64,000 nucleotides of DNA from an uncultured Algibacter sp. GTDB lineage: Bacteria; Bacteroidota; Bacteroidia; Flavobacteriales; Flavobacteriaceae. Below, one piece after another: positions 19,775-29,733 of this stretch (the stretch's first letter is position 1; every line of letters begins with the position of its first letter). Location of the stretch: contig NZ_CANMAU010000003.1 in the NCBI RefSeq assembly GCF_947495925.1, positions 434,001 through 498,000 of the forward strand, read 5' to 3'. Made by a program: the position numbers and the translations under genes. The notes under the pieces were generated by a model. It ran no database searches. It worked only from the letters and a program-made list of their open reading frames with translations, and was not told the origin of the DNA.

Positions 19775-19814
19775 AATATATAAAAATATACCATACGGTA
19801 TATTTTTATATATT
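19775..19814. promoter_or_regulatory. TetR operator copy 1, before the tetR gene
   Basis: A perfect inverted repeat with 18-base arms (AATATATAAAAATATACC and its complement) around the spacer ATAC. The inner core ATATACC-N4-GGTATAT is identical in its arms to the site at 19134-19151. It starts 10 bases upstream of the regulator's ATG, where binding would block transcription. Confidence 0.75.
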
Positions 19815-19857
19815 AAAAAAAGCAACAACCATCTTAAAAAAGAATCATGTTGCTTTT
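19815..19857 (-). terminator. Intrinsic terminator of clpB
   Basis: On the minus strand AAAAGCAACA pairs with TGTTGCTTTT (19848-19857 with 19818-19827), followed by a run of seven T. It lies 65-105 bases after the clpB stop. Confidence 0.7.
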
Positions 19858-19921
19858 CAACTAACCAACCAACTAATAGACTATTTGTAAAGCTTTTTGT
19901 TACAAATAATCATTATTTTAT

Positions 19922-22528
19922 TTAATATTCTTCAGCAACCAGATCACCTTGGTTTCTAAAAACTAATTTGTCATCAAAGGCATCTAGTAAAATGATACTA
20001 TCAGTTGTGACCTTGCCTGCTAAAATTTCTTTGCTTAGCGCATTTAGTACTTCTTTTTGGATAACACGTTTTACAGGTCTTGCTCCATATTCTGGGTTGT
20101 ACCCTTTATCTGCTAAATAAGAAACAGCCTCCTGAGTAGCATCAAAAGTTATACCTTGCTGAGCTATCATTTTTGTTACACTTTTTAATTGAAGACCAAC
20201 AATATCAGTTATGTTCTCCTTACTTAGTGGAGTGAACATTACGGTATCATCAATTCGATTCAAGAACTCTGGTCTAACGGTTTGTTTAAGCAAACCTAAA
20301 ACGTCTATCTTAGCCGCTTCAATAGCCGAATCTATATCTTTTGTAGCTTCAAAACGCTCCTGTATGATGTTACTCCCCATATTGGAAGTCATAATAATGA
20401 TTGTGTTTTTAAAATCCGCTACACGTCCTTTGTTGTCTGTTAAATGTCCTTCGTCCAATACTTGTAATAAAATATTAAAAGTATCGGGGTGTGCTTTTTC
20501 TATTTCATCTAGTAATACAACAGAGTAGGGCTTACGTCTTACGGCTTCTGTTAATTGTCCACCTTCATCATAACCTACATAACCTGGAGGCGCTCCAACC
20601 AATCGGCTAACAGCATGTCGTTCTTGATATTCGCTCATGTCTATTCTAGTCATAGCGTTTTCATCATCAAATAAATATTCCGCTAAAGCCTTTGCTAGCT
20701 CTGTTTTACCCACCCCTGTTGTTCCTAAGAAAAGAAATGTTCCTATAGGTTTTTGTGGATTTTGAAGACCAGCACGACTTCGTCTTACCGCATCACTAAC
20801 AGCTTCAATAGCCTCTTCTTGACCAACTACGCGCTTATGTAACTCATGTTCCAATTTTAAAAGTTTTTCGCGCTCACTTTGTATCATTTTGGTAACAGGT
20901 ATTCCGGTCCATTTAGCAACAATTTCGGCGATATCATCATAGGTAACTTCTTCTTTTATTAAAGAGTTCTCAGATTGTTCTTGTAGTTTCTTTTGAAACC
21001 CTTCTAATCGCTCCTGAGCTTCTTTAATTTTACCATAACGCAATTCTGCCACTTTACCATAATCACCTTCGCGCTCCGCCTTTTCCGCTTCTAGTTTGTA
21101 GGATTCAATATCTTGCTTAGTATTTTGAATATTATCAACTACTTCTTTCTCGCTTTTCCATTTGGCATTAATTTCATTTCTAGATTCTTTGATGTTGGCC
21201 AAATCTGCCCGAAGTGATTTTAACTTTGTTTCATCTTTTTCACGCTTAATCGCTTCAATTTCAATTTCTAACTGCATGATTTTTCTATCTAGAACATCTA
21301 GTTCTTCTGGCTTAGAGTTTATTTCCATGCGTAATTTTGACGCCGCCTCGTCCATTAAATCAATAGCCTTATCTGGTAAAAAGCGATTTGTAATATACCT
21401 TGTAGAAAGCTCTACTGCACCAATAATAGCTTCGTCTTTAATACGTACTTTGTGATGCGTTTCATACTTTTCTTTTATACCTCTTAATATTGAAATGGCA
21501 CTTTCTGTATCGGGTTCATCCACCATTACTTTTTGAAAACGACGCTCTAAAGCTTTGTCTTTTTCAAAATATTTTTGATATTCATCAAGCGTAGTTGCCC
21601 CAATAGCACGTAGTTCCCCTCTTGCCAATGCTGGTTTAAGAATGTTTGCAGCATCCATAGCGCCTTGACCGCCACCAGCGCCAACAAGGGTGTGTATTTC
21701 ATCAATAAACAAGACAATGTCTCCATCGCTGGTCGTTACTTCTTTAATAACAGCTTTTAACCGTTCTTCAAATTCACCTTTATATTTAGCACCTGCAATT
21801 AAAGCTCCCATGTCCAAGGCAAAAATTTGTTTGTCTTTAAGGTTTTCAGGTATGTCACCATCTATAATTCTATGAGCTAAACCCTCGGCAATAGCGGTTT
21901 TACCTGTTCCAGGTTCACCAACCAATATTGGGTTATTTTTTGTTCTACGGGATAAGATTTGAAGAATTCTACGAATTTCTTCATCGCGACCAATAACGGG
22001 GTCAAGCTTACCATCTTTTGCGAGCTGATTTAAATTTTTTGCGTATTTATTTAAGGAGTTATACGTATCTTCTTGACTTTGTGAAGTTACATGTTCTCCT
22101 TTGCGTAATTCTTCAATTGCCGCTTTCAATCCTTTTTCAGTCACACCTTGATCTTTTAGCATCTGGGCGATTTTGCTGTTCGATTTAAAAACAGCTAAAA
22201 TTAAATGTTCAATAGAAACATAATCGTCTTTCATTTTTTTAGCAACGATAGATGCTTCGTTCAAACTTTTTCCAACTTCGCGAGAAAGCATGAGTTCCGA
22301 TCCTGAAACTTTAGAGAAGCTTTCAATCTGCTTGTCTAAAGCTTGTTCTAAAATAGAAACGTTAACATTTAACTTTTTAAGAATAAAGGGTAGAACGTTT
22401 TCATCAACTTCAAAAATGCCTTTAAAAAGGTGTTCGTTTTCTATTTGTTGATGTCCGAAGCCTTGAGCCAGCTGCTGCGCTTGCTGTATGGCTTCCTGTG
22501 ATTTTATTGTATAATTATTTAGGTTCAT
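19922..22528 (-). CDS. clpB: ATP-dependent disaggregase ClpB
   Basis: 868 residues, full length. ClpB is a hexameric cytoplasmic chaperone that threads aggregated proteins through its pore together with DnaK. In order: N-terminal Clp repeat domain (1-145), first AAA+ module with Walker A GEPGTGKT near 205-212 and pore [13 protein letters not shown], the coiled-coil M-domain (about 405-520, with [15 protein letters not shown]) that separates ClpB from ClpA/ClpC, second AAA+ module with Walker A GTTGVGKT near 601-608 and pore [13 protein letters not shown], and the C-terminal D2-small domain. No ClpP-binding tripeptide loop is seen. It is monocistronic, divergent from ytxJ, and the spacer holds a 15-base palindrome. 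Confidence 0.97.
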   Translation of the reverse strand: MNLNNYTIKSQEAIQQAQQLAQGFGHQQIENEHLFKGIFEVDENVLPFILKKLNVNVSILEQALDKQIESFSKVSGSELMLSREVGKSLNEASIVAKKMKDDYVSIEHLILAVFKSNSKIAQMLKDQGVTEKGLKAAIEELRKGEHVTSQSQEDTYNSLNKYAKNLNQLAKDGKLDPVIGRDEEIRRILQILSRRTKNNPILVGEPGTGKTAIAEGLAHRIIDGDIPENLKDKQIFALDMGALIAGAKYKGEFEERLKAVIKEVTTSDGDIVLFIDEIHTLVGAGGGQGAMDAANILKPALARGELRAIGATTLDEYQKYFEKDKALERRFQKVMVDEPDTESAISILRGIKEKYETHHKVRIKDEAIIGAVELSTRYITNRFLPDKAIDLMDEAASKLRMEINSKPEELDVLDRKIMQLEIEIEAIKREKDETKLKSLRADLANIKESRNEINAKWKSEKEVVDNIQNTKQDIESYKLEAEKAEREGDYGKVAELRYGKIKEAQERLEGFQKKLQEQSENSLIKEEVTYDDIAEIVAKWTGIPVTKMIQSEREKLLKLEHELHKRVVGQEEAIEAVSDAVRRSRAGLQNPQKPIGTFLFLGTTGVGKTELAKALAEYLFDDENAMTRIDMSEYQERHAVSRLVGAPPGYVGYDEGGQLTEAVRRKPYSVVLLDEIEKAHPDTFNILLQVLDEGHLTDNKGRVADFKNTIIIMTSNMGSNIIQERFEATKDIDSAIEAAKIDVLGLLKQTVRPEFLNRIDDTVMFTPLSKENITDIVGLQLKSVTKMIAQQGITFDATQEAVSYLADKGYNPEYGARPVKRVIQKEVLNALSKEILAGKVTTDSIILLDAFDDKLVFRNQGDLVAEEY

Positions 22529-22622
22529 ATTATATTTTGTTTTAATTCCGCCTAAGCGAAAAATCTTTATTATTTTAAGAATACAAGTGATTTAAGTCAA
22601 TAATCTTACCAAGATATTTTAG

Positions 22623-22637
22623 CAGACAAAATGTCTG
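22623..22637. promoter_or_regulatory. Palindrome CAGACA-AAA-TGTCTG in the clpB/ytxJ divergent spacer
   Basis: A perfect inverted repeat with 6-base arms about 100 bases upstream of each of two divergent starts (clpB at 22528, ytxJ at 22749). Position and symmetry suggest a protein-binding site, possibly stress-related; no regulator can be named. Confidence 0.35.
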
Positions 22638-22748
22638 TAATCAACTTATTTTTTATGACTTTTTGTCGTAATGTAAGCATTGTAATTTCTTTCGACCTAC
22701 TTAGCGTTACTATTAAATACTTTTTACTTATAATTAAAAAAAATATAA

Positions 22749-23138
22749 ATGGGATTAATAAATAAACTATTTGGAGGTTCTACAGAACCAAAAGAAGAAA
22801 AGGTATTACCTTGGATTACTTTAATTAATTTAGAGCAACTAGATACCATTAAAGAAAAATCGAAAACGAAAACTCAAGTTATTTTTAAGCATTCAACGCG
22901 TTGTGGTATTAGTACAATGGTTATGAATCAATTTGTGGATGCCTATGACTTGACTGAAAATGATTTGGATTTATATTATTTGGATTTGTTGAATTACCGA
23001 GAGGTGTCAAATGAAGTAGGATATGCATTTCAAGTAATGCATGAGTCTCCGCAACTTATAGTTTTAAAAAACGGGGTTGTCGTGGCACATGGTTCTCATG
23101 GTGGTATAAATGAGATTGACTTAAATTTATTTATTTAA
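22749..23138 (+). CDS. ytxJ: Bacilliredoxin-like protein YtxJ
   Basis: 129 residues, thioredoxin fold. The single conserved cysteine sits at Cys52 in KHSTRCGIS, the position of the first Cys of thioredoxin CxxC but with only one Cys, as in monothiol bacilliredoxins (YtxJ family). The cis-proline strand follows (VMHESPQLIVLKNG). Such proteins remove bacillithiol from oxidised protein thiols, so the organism probably makes bacillithiol, as many flavobacteria do. The start ATG follows an AT-rich leader and is divergent from clpB. The gene is four bases upstream of a gamma-glutamylcyclotransferase on the same strand, a pairing that suggests shared thiol metabolism. Confidence 0.9.
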   Translation: MGLINKLFGGSTEPKEEKVLPWITLINLEQLDTIKEKSKTKTQVIFKHSTRCGISTMVMNQFVDAYDLTENDLDLYYLDLLNYREVSNEVGYAFQVMHESPQLIVLKNGVVVAHGSHGGINEIDLNLFI

Positions 23139-23141
23139 ATT

Positions 23142-23555
23142 TTGACAAGCTTGAATTCTGATTACCTCTTTGTATACGGTACCTTATTGGAAGATACTGA
23201 ACATGAGATGTCAAAGTGTTTATCTGCTTATGCCTCGTATGAAGCTAGAGGATATTTTCAGGGGAAACTATATAGGGTTTCATGGTTTCCTGGAGCTATA
23301 ATTAGTGATAGTAGTTTGGATAAAGTTTATGGCAAACTTTATAAGTTATCAGCTATTAATAGTCTTTTTGAAGTATTAGATGAGTATGAGGGTGTTCGTG
23401 AAAACTCACCAAAACCGAATTTATTTAAAAGAGAACAGATTACCATTAGCGTCGAAAATAGTCTTACTGTTATCAAAGCTTGGGTGTATTTATATAATCA
23501 TTCAGTAGATGGTTTGAAACAAATTCCTTCTGGTAATTTTCTGAAAAATACATAG
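23142..23555 (+). CDS. Gamma-glutamylcyclotransferase family protein
   Basis: 137 residues from a TTG three bases after the ytxJ stop; another TTG at 23151 is possible. The family signature FVYGTLLEDTEHE (YGTL binding the gamma-glutamyl group) is near the N-terminus, and the catalytic Glu is likely the first acidic residue of LDEYEGVREN. The C-terminus has AWVYLYNH, the usual closing strand. These enzymes release 5-oxoproline from gamma-glutamyl amines or peptides. The window also carries pxpABC, which consumes 5-oxoproline, giving a plausible recycling route. The exact substrate is unknown. Expression ends at a strong terminator right after the stop. Confidence 0.85.
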   Translation: MTSLNSDYLFVYGTLLEDTEHEMSKCLSAYASYEARGYFQGKLYRVSWFPGAIISDSSLDKVYGKLYKLSAINSLFEVLDEYEGVRENSPKPNLFKREQITISVENSLTVIKAWVYLYNHSVDGLKQIPSGNFLKNT

Positions 23556-23558
23556 AAA

Positions 23559-23588
23559 AAAAAGCCTTCTACAACTAGAAGGCTTTTT
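23559..23588. terminator. Bidirectional intrinsic terminator
   Basis: AAAAAGCCTTCT (23559-23570) and AGAAGGCTTTTT (23577-23588) form a perfect 12-base stem with a 6-base loop. It lies between convergent genes and has A/T runs on both sides, so it can end transcription from either strand. Confidence 0.85.
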
Positions 23589-23590
23589 AT

Positions 23591-24772
23591 TTATCTGTTA
23601 AAACTATAAGAGTTTATAATGCTCTTTAATTGGAGTTTAAGGTCTTCTCCTGTATCATATACCATTTGTTCATTATTCGGAAATGGGACTCTTCGGTTTT
23701 CTAGATAACCAATATCATTTTGAAGTAACGCACGTTTATCTCCTCTTGAGGTGGCGTAGATGTATTCAAAAACGAATTGACTGTCAATAGGAAATTTGTT
23801 AAGAATTTGATTAGATCGTAAATCTTTAAAAACAACATCACCTATCACTTGTGATGATTTGGTTTGAATTGTTTCAAAATATCTACATTGAATATTAACA
23901 AGTTTGTCGACTTTAATATCGTTACCTAAAGTATCTTTAGCTACATTTCCTGCATCATCTAAAACATACTGCCAGCCATCAACTATTTCTTTCTCTCTTA
24001 CAAATTCACGTTCTTTAATTTGTTCAGGAGAAATATTGATTTGCTTTAAATTTAACTCTAAAGTATAATCATAATTTAGATTAGAGATTTTGTTGACATG
24101 ATAGGTACTCCAAAACTTATTTAGACCATATGTGTCTACGCTAAGTAAATCGTCTTCTAAACGTTTCGGAATTACCTGTTCTGTTTCATTGTTAATAGAA
24201 ACTAAAATATAATCCATACCTCGTTGATGGGCTTCATTTAATAATTCATTAGTATTTTCATAATTAGGATTAATATCCTGCAAATACTCTAGGGTATTAT
24301 ACGCTTCACGGATACTTGTTTTATCTTCATTCTCTAAAAGCGCCAAACCTTTTTCGAACAAATAATCAGATGCTTTGTCTCTTGATTTAAGAATATGGTC
24401 GCTATAGTTGTTAAGCTTAAACGGAACCTTTTTTCCATTTACATATAAAGGTAAAATGGGTTTTATGGCTTCCTGTCTAGCATCTAAGCCCTTATATAGT
24501 TCATATACACTTACAAAAGCTTCAGGGTTGTCGTCTTTGTTAAGATGCGCAATACTGCCAAGGTCTCGTTCAACCACTTTATAATAAGCATCTTGAAGCA
24601 TAATTACATAATCGTAATTACGTTTTTTGTTTTTATTTGTTCGCAACTTTCTTAGGGCTGTATTAATAGCTTGGTCATAATTACCGATATTTACAGCTTT
24701 TTCAACTTGCTTACGGGTGCTACATGCAAATACAATTACAGTTATAGCTGTTAGGAGTAGTAATTTCTTCAT
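23591..24772 (-). CDS. Conserved flavobacterial lipoprotein of unknown function
   Basis: 393 residues with a type II signal peptide (MKKLLLLTAITVIVFAC, lipidated Cys17). The N-terminal half is helical with a tetratricopeptide-like beginning (VEKAVNIGNYDQAINTALRKL) and a second helical repeat region (KGLALLENEDKTSIREAYNTLEYLQ). The C-terminal half is a beta-rich domain with strands such as YDYTLELNLKQINIS and a VKDAVFI-type close (IGDVVFKDLRS, QFVFEYIYA). No enzymatic motif is seen. It is monocistronic, ending at a shared terminator, and probably faces the periplasm. I do not recognise a named family. Confidence 0.75.
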   Translation of the reverse strand: MKKLLLLTAITVIVFACSTRKQVEKAVNIGNYDQAINTALRKLRTNKNKKRNYDYVIMLQDAYYKVVERDLGSIAHLNKDDNPEAFVSVYELYKGLDARQEAIKPILPLYVNGKKVPFKLNNYSDHILKSRDKASDYLFEKGLALLENEDKTSIREAYNTLEYLQDINPNYENTNELLNEAHQRGMDYILVSINNETEQVIPKRLEDDLLSVDTYGLNKFWSTYHVNKISNLNYDYTLELNLKQINISPEQIKEREFVREKEIVDGWQYVLDDAGNVAKDTLGNDIKVDKLVNIQCRYFETIQTKSSQVIGDVVFKDLRSNQILNKFPIDSQFVFEYIYATSRGDKRALLQNDIGYLENRRVPFPNNEQMVYDTGEDLKLQLKSIINSYSFNR

Positions 24773-24896
24773 AGGTCAAAAGTTTTGGTTATTGGGGTAA
24801 CCCTTTCAATAGTGATGCCAAAATACGAATACTACAGATAAAACGCTAATAAATACGACGAAATGTAATTAAAAAATATAATTTGTAATTAAATTA

Positions 24897-26180
24897 TTAC
24901 TTTTCATTGTAAATTGGAAGCAATTTTGTAGATACTTCTCCAAATCCAATTCTAGTGCCATCTTTTTCACAATGACCTCTCATAATCACGGTATCATGAT
25001 CGTTAATAAATTTGCGTTCAGTACCATTATTCATTTTAAGTGGTTTTTCACCTCTCCAAGTTAATTCTAGCATGGATCCATAACTATCCTCAGAAGGACC
25101 TGAAATAGTACCGCTTCCCATCATATCACCAGAATTAACTGGGCAACCATTTATAGTATGGTGTGCCAACTGCTGTACCATATTCCAATACATGTATTTG
25201 AAATTAGATTTGCTAACCACCGTTTCTTTAGCGCCTTTGGGCTGTATAGAAACCTCTAATTGAATATCATAGCTTTTTTCTCCTTTGTACTGTAAATACT
25301 CTAACTGAGGTTTTATTGGTTTTGGGCTTGCAACGCGGTAAGGTTCTAGCGCATCTAAAGTAACAATCCATGGTGAAATAGATGAGGCAAAGCTTTTAGC
25401 TAAAAATGGACCTAAAGGCACATACTCCCATTTTTGAATATCTCTAGCACTCCAATCATTTAAAAGGACTAAACCAAAGATATATTCTTCAGCTTCATCT
25501 ATAGGAATAGCTTCACCTAAATCATTTGCGTCGGTAGTAATAAATGCCATTTCTAATTCAAAGTCAATGAGCTTACTTGGCCCAAAAACTGGTGTCTTTG
25601 CGCCATGTGGCATGGTTTGACCTTGTGGTCTGTGCACGGGTATGCCAGAAGGAATTATGGAAGAACTCCTGCCGTGATATCCCACAGGTATGTGTAGCCA
25701 ATTTGGTAATAAAGCATTATCGGGATCTCTAAACATAGTACCTACATTAGTGGCATGCTCGATGCTGGAATAAAAATCTGTATAATCACCAATTTGTACA
25801 GGTAATTGCATTTCGATTTCATCCAATCTAAATAATATGGTTTCTTTGTGTTTTGTATTGTTTTTGAGTGTATCATTTTCGGCATCAAAAACTTCTGCAA
25901 TTCGATTTCTTACTGCACGCCAAGTTTTTCTACCATCGGCAATAAAATCGTTTAATGAGTCTTGAAGAAAAATATCATCCGTTAGAGGGATGCCTTCAAA
26001 ATACCCCAATTGATGTAAAGCCCCTAAATCTATGGCAGTATCACCAATTCTAGTTCCAATGGTGATGATGTCATCACGAGTTAAGAACACCCCAAAAGGG
26101 ATGTTTTGAATAGGGAAATCTGAATTCTTATCTACGTGTAACCACGAAGTTCTATCTGGATTGTTAGCTGATAATGGCAT
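24897..26180 (-). CDS. fahA: Fumarylacetoacetase
   Basis: 427 residues, the normal size of the homodimeric type (FahA). It hydrolyses 4-fumarylacetoacetate to fumarate and acetoacetate, the last step of tyrosine/phenylalanine degradation, in the cytoplasm. Visible are the N-terminal SH3-like domain (DFPIQNIPFGVF, TRIGDTAIDLGAL) and the FAH core: DFYSSIEHATNVGTMFR with the metal Asp and catalytic His, LPNWLHIPVGYHGRSSS, DFELEMAFI (metal Glu), LLNDWSARDIQKWEYVPLG (metal Asp and Lys), and GSGTISGP. Every metal ligand pattern is kept. No other tyrosine-degradation gene is adjacent. It is divergent from glyA. Confidence 0.96.
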   Translation of the reverse strand: MPLSANNPDRTSWLHVDKNSDFPIQNIPFGVFLTRDDIITIGTRIGDTAIDLGALHQLGYFEGIPLTDDIFLQDSLNDFIADGRKTWRAVRNRIAEVFDAENDTLKNNTKHKETILFRLDEIEMQLPVQIGDYTDFYSSIEHATNVGTMFRDPDNALLPNWLHIPVGYHGRSSSIIPSGIPVHRPQGQTMPHGAKTPVFGPSKLIDFELEMAFITTDANDLGEAIPIDEAEEYIFGLVLLNDWSARDIQKWEYVPLGPFLAKSFASSISPWIVTLDALEPYRVASPKPIKPQLEYLQYKGEKSYDIQLEVSIQPKGAKETVVSKSNFKYMYWNMVQQLAHHTINGCPVNSGDMMGSGTISGPSEDSYGSMLELTWRGEKPLKMNNGTERKFINDHDTVIMRGHCEKDGTRIGFGEVSTKLLPIYNEK

Positions 26181-26345
26181 AACCTTAATTTTTTTATGTT
26201 ATTGTATTCTTATCAAACCTACACATTTTTTTTATTTTAACGGATAAAATCACTTAAAATATAGATTAACAATAACCGTTAATAAAACCGTTAAAAACTT
26301 CATCCTTATTCTCCCTTTTTTAACACTTTTAACTAATCTATTTGC

Positions 26346-26353
26346 TATTTTTG
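26346..26353 (+). promoter_or_regulatory. Candidate -7 element of glyA
   Basis: TATTTTTG fits the Bacteroidota TAnnTTTG -7 element and lies 27 bases before the glyA start. The expected TTTG -33 box is not clear upstream (a T-rich stretch is present instead), so the call is tentative. Confidence 0.3.
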
Positions 26354-26380
26354 CCGAATATTTAATCAGAATTTAATTTT

Positions 26381-27652
26381 ATGCAACGCGACGAACAGAT
26401 TTTTGAACTTATTCAAGCAGAAAAAGAGCGCCAATTACATGGTATTGAGCTAATTGCTTCAGAGAATTTTGTAAGCCCTCAAGTTATGGAAGCTGCAGGC
26501 TCTGTGTTAACTAATAAATATGCTGAGGGGTATCCTGGTAAGCGTTATTATGGAGGCTGTGAAGTGGTTGATGAAGTGGAGCAAATAGCCATTGATAGAG
26601 CAAAAACATTGTTTGGTGCTGCATATGTGAACGTGCAACCGCACTCTGGTAGTCAGGCTAATACAGCGGTTTACCATGCATGTTTAAAACCAGGAGATAA
26701 AATCCTAGGATTTGATTTATCACATGGTGGACATTTAACACATGGGTCTCCAGTAAATTTTTCTGGTAAATTGTACAACCCAGTATTTTATGGGGTAGAG
26801 CAGGAGACAGGTGTTTTAAACTATGATAAAATTCAAGAAATAGCAACTTCTGAGAAGCCAAAATTAATAATCGCTGGTGCATCAGCTTACTCTCGTGATA
26901 TTGATTTTAAGCGTTTTAGAGTTATTGCAGATAGCGTTGGAGCCATTTTAATGGCAGATATCTCTCATCCTGCAGGGTTAATAGCTAAAGGAATTTTAAA
27001 TGACCCGTTACCGCATTGTCATATTGTTACAACAACAACACATAAAACTTTAAGAGGTCCAAGAGGTGGTATGATAATGATGGGTAAAGATTTTGAAAAC
27101 CCATTTGGTATCAAGCTTAAAAATGGAAATTTACGCAAGATGTCATCCTTATTAGATTCCGCGGTATTCCCAGGAAATCAAGGTGGACCATTAGAGCATA
27201 TTATTGCAGCTAAAGCTATTGCTTTTGGAGAAGCATTGAGTGATGAGTTTTTAAGCTACCAATTACAAGTAAAGAAAAATGCTGCAACTATGGCAGAGGC
27301 CTTAGTTGCTAAAGGTTATAACATTATCTCGGCAGGAACAGATAATCACTGTATGCTAATTGATTTGCGTAATAAAAACTTATCAGGTAAAGACGCAGAG
27401 CAAGCTTTAGTAAAAGCCGATATTACGGTAAATAAGAATATGGTGCCATTTGATGATAAATCACCATTTGTAACTTCTGGTATTCGTTTAGGTGTTGCTG
27501 CGGTAACAACTCGTGGTTTAAAAGAAGATGATATGGGGGCAATTGTTGAGTTAATTGATGAAGTTGTTACAAATTTTGAAGATGAGGCTAAATTAGAAGA
27601 AGTAAAAACCAAAGTAAATGCCATGATGAAGGATAAGCCTTTATTTGTATAA
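26381..27652 (+). CDS. glyA: Serine hydroxymethyltransferase
   Basis: 423 residues, standard length. The PLP enzyme interconverts serine and glycine with transfer of a one-carbon unit to tetrahydrofolate in the cytoplasm. Landmarks: [56 protein letters not shown] and the PLP-binding lysine Lys222 in [14 protein letters not shown], followed by [11 protein letters not shown]. All conserved. It is a single-gene unit bounded by an intrinsic terminator 44 bases after the stop. Confidence 0.98.
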   Translation: MQRDEQIFELIQAEKERQLHGIELIASENFVSPQVMEAAGSVLTNKYAEGYPGKRYYGGCEVVDEVEQIAIDRAKTLFGAAYVNVQPHSGSQANTAVYHACLKPGDKILGFDLSHGGHLTHGSPVNFSGKLYNPVFYGVEQETGVLNYDKIQEIATSEKPKLIIAGASAYSRDIDFKRFRVIADSVGAILMADISHPAGLIAKGILNDPLPHCHIVTTTTHKTLRGPRGGMIMMGKDFENPFGIKLKNGNLRKMSSLLDSAVFPGNQGGPLEHIIAAKAIAFGEALSDEFLSYQLQVKKNAATMAEALVAKGYNIISAGTDNHCMLIDLRNKNLSGKDAEQALVKADITVNKNMVPFDDKSPFVTSGIRLGVAAVTTRGLKEDDMGAIVELIDEVVTNFEDEAKLEEVKTKVNAMMKDKPLFV

Positions 27653-27695
27653 ATACTACAGTTATGCTGAACAAGTTTCAGTATGGAATTAATAT

Positions 27696-27726
27696 AAAAA
27701 ATCCTGCTTTTGAGTGGGATTTTTTT
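27696..27726 (+). terminator. Intrinsic terminator of glyA
   Basis: AAAAAATCC (27696-27704) pairs with GGATTTTTT (27717-27725) across a 12-base loop, with the T-run completing the structure. It starts 44 bases after the glyA stop. Confidence 0.7.
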
Positions 27727-28049
27727 GTTTTTGGCGTTTAAACATGATTTTCGCTGCATCTTTTTGATATATCAGAATCAGGATGAAGGAACGTGATTTT
27801 GGTTCACATAAAAAAAGTATAGAGTCATAATGTTTTAAAGAAACTGCTATTGCAGTCATTAACGTAGCGAGCGACTAGAGGTATGTAAGATAAATTGTTA
27901 GTTTAACTCGAAAGATATGCGTCGTTTTTATGACTTAAATTAAACGTTAATTAAGTAAGTTTACATTTTGCACAAAGTTAAATTTAGGATATAAAAAAAG
28001 TAGTTATATAATAACGGACTAATTTTCATGATGTAAGTGTTAAATGAGT
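27727..28049. other. Gene-free spacer between glyA and the beta-helix lipoprotein
   Basis: About 320 bases without a supported coding frame. It contains a small perfect hairpin CTGC-TATT-GCAG at 27844-27855 followed by a GC-richer patch (AACGTAGCGAGCGAC) unlike its AT-rich surroundings. No tRNA, terminator or repeat shared with the rest of the window was recognised. Confidence 0.4.
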
Positions 28050-29639
28050 TTATTCTTCAGGAAAAACAATATTTTGATAGGCACCAATATCAGGAGAAGC
28101 TGTCCTGTTTACATTTAAAAGATCAAAGGGTACTTGAGAAGCAAACTCTATATTACCTTGATTTACTCCCGCCGATTCTGAACCAATTATTAAGGAATTA
28201 GTGCTTGGGTCTTTAAAATCTGGCTCTTCATTGAAAATAATATTTTCATACAAATCTGTATTTTCAAAATCATAATTTGGGCCTTCAAATTCGTCATTTG
28301 TATCTCTGAACTTTACTAAACAATTTGTGAATTTGAAATTAAACGCCACTGCTTCATCATCAATTTCATCTAACAAAAACTCGTTATTTTCGTTTCCGTA
28401 AATAATACAGTTATTAAAATTGGCTTCTACTAAATCTGCAATTACCAAAGTTTCATCTTCATCAATTATAAAATTATTGATTAAAAGTGAGGGTATTTGT
28501 CTGAAACCATTATTCCAATAGTTAGCAATGGTGCTATGGGTTAAATTGTATTTACCACCCAAAGTGCCTGCGAAAGACGCGAATCCCGAATTATTAATTA
28601 CTAAGTTTTCACCGTTTATAGAGGTATTTCTGCCAAGAATACCAAAACTGGCCGAATTATATATTTGCGTATTGTTAATGCTAAGCTTGTCATTGGAAAC
28701 ACCAGGATTGAATATGTTATCGGTACCTTCAACATTTCCATCGCATAAAATACCAACGGTAGCATTTTTAATTGTAGCATAACTTATAGTATTATTAATG
28801 CTGCCTTCGAATAACCATATAGTACCCCATTGTCCTGGAACATTAGAAAACATAGGCTCTAGTCTATCGCTTTCAAATATAACCTCATTTTCCAACTTTT
28901 CTTGATCTGTACTATGGCTTCCATTTACTTTAATGGAAGCATTATCAAAAACAATAATCCCCGAGTCTTCATGAAAATGAAGTCGCGCACCGGGATCAAT
29001 TGTTAAAGTTCTATTCTCCGGCACTGCGGCGTAACCATAAATTACATAGGGTTTTTCGTTGGTAAAAGTAAGTTCTTCTGGAAGTAATTCCCTTCCTTGT
29101 AAGTCCGTTTCAAATTCTTCTCCATCAATGGTTATTTTTAAAGTTTCAATAACCTTTGTAGTTTCATCTCTATCTGGATAAATAAAAACAGCATCTTTCA
29201 CCAGAGTAACTAATTCTACCTTTTGAAGGTTGTTGCCTGCATCAAATTCTATCTGGTCTGTATATAAATATTCGTTATCTGGATTGGGAAAATTATTAAT
29301 ATCAATTGTTGATTCTACAAAAATGAATAAACTGTCTTTGGCTAATAATTCAATATCTTCAAAAGTTTTTCCTGCAATACCATCAACATTCAATCTGTAA
29401 TTTGATGTTTCTCCCAAAGCTAATCTTACTGAGGGTATTGATATGTCATTATCACTTCTATTATAAACTTTTAGGTTATAAGTACTGGAACCAATATTAG
29501 AAAATATCGTGTCTAAGTAAACAGTGTCTTTTGAAAATTGTAGACTGCCGGAGCTTGGTGAAAACTCAAAGTCTTTTCTGCAAGAACTCCAAAGCATTAA
29601 AAAACCTAATGTTATTATAATGTATACGTAACGTTTCAT
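28050..29639 (-). CDS. Lipoprotein with right-handed parallel beta-helix
   Basis: 529 residues. The signal peptide ends WSSC with lipidated Cys20. An Ig-like N-terminal segment (about 25-130: LQFSKDTVYLDTIFSNIGSS, NLKVYNRSDNDISIPSV) precedes a beta-helix of stacked short strands (about 190-470) rich in Asn, Ile and Gly, for instance VFDNASIKVNGS, SYATIKNATVGILCDG, INNTQIYNSASFGILG. The C-terminus ends GAYQNIVFPEE, a closing DIGAYQ typical of choice-of-anchor or polysaccharide-related beta-helix proteins. These resemble surface or periplasmic proteins of unknown role. The gene is on the same strand as the next upstream envelope gene but separated by 94 bases. Confidence 0.8.
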   Translation of the reverse strand: MKRYVYIIITLGFLMLWSSCRKDFEFSPSSGSLQFSKDTVYLDTIFSNIGSSTYNLKVYNRSDNDISIPSVRLALGETSNYRLNVDGIAGKTFEDIELLAKDSLFIFVESTIDINNFPNPDNEYLYTDQIEFDAGNNLQKVELVTLVKDAVFIYPDRDETTKVIETLKITIDGEEFETDLQGRELLPEELTFTNEKPYVIYGYAAVPENRTLTIDPGARLHFHEDSGIIVFDNASIKVNGSHSTDQEKLENEVIFESDRLEPMFSNVPGQWGTIWLFEGSINNTISYATIKNATVGILCDGNVEGTDNIFNPGVSNDKLSINNTQIYNSASFGILGRNTSINGENLVINNSGFASFAGTLGGKYNLTHSTIANYWNNGFRQIPSLLINNFIIDEDETLVIADLVEANFNNCIIYGNENNEFLLDEIDDEAVAFNFKFTNCLVKFRDTNDEFEGPNYDFENTDLYENIIFNEEPDFKDPSTNSLIIGSESAGVNQGNIEFASQVPFDLLNVNRTASPDIGAYQNIVFPEE

Positions 29640-29733
29640 GAATAAGTACTGATAATATGATAACCTAAATATTGGCTAAAATATAACTTTTGTAATTATC
29701 ATTTAGTATATAATAAGTGTAATTAATTGAAGA

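Noticed and set aside
22681-22720. A third copy of the GCGTTA repeat near TTAGCGTTAC
   Set aside because: Only the six-base end is present, without the head or tail shared by the two real copies.
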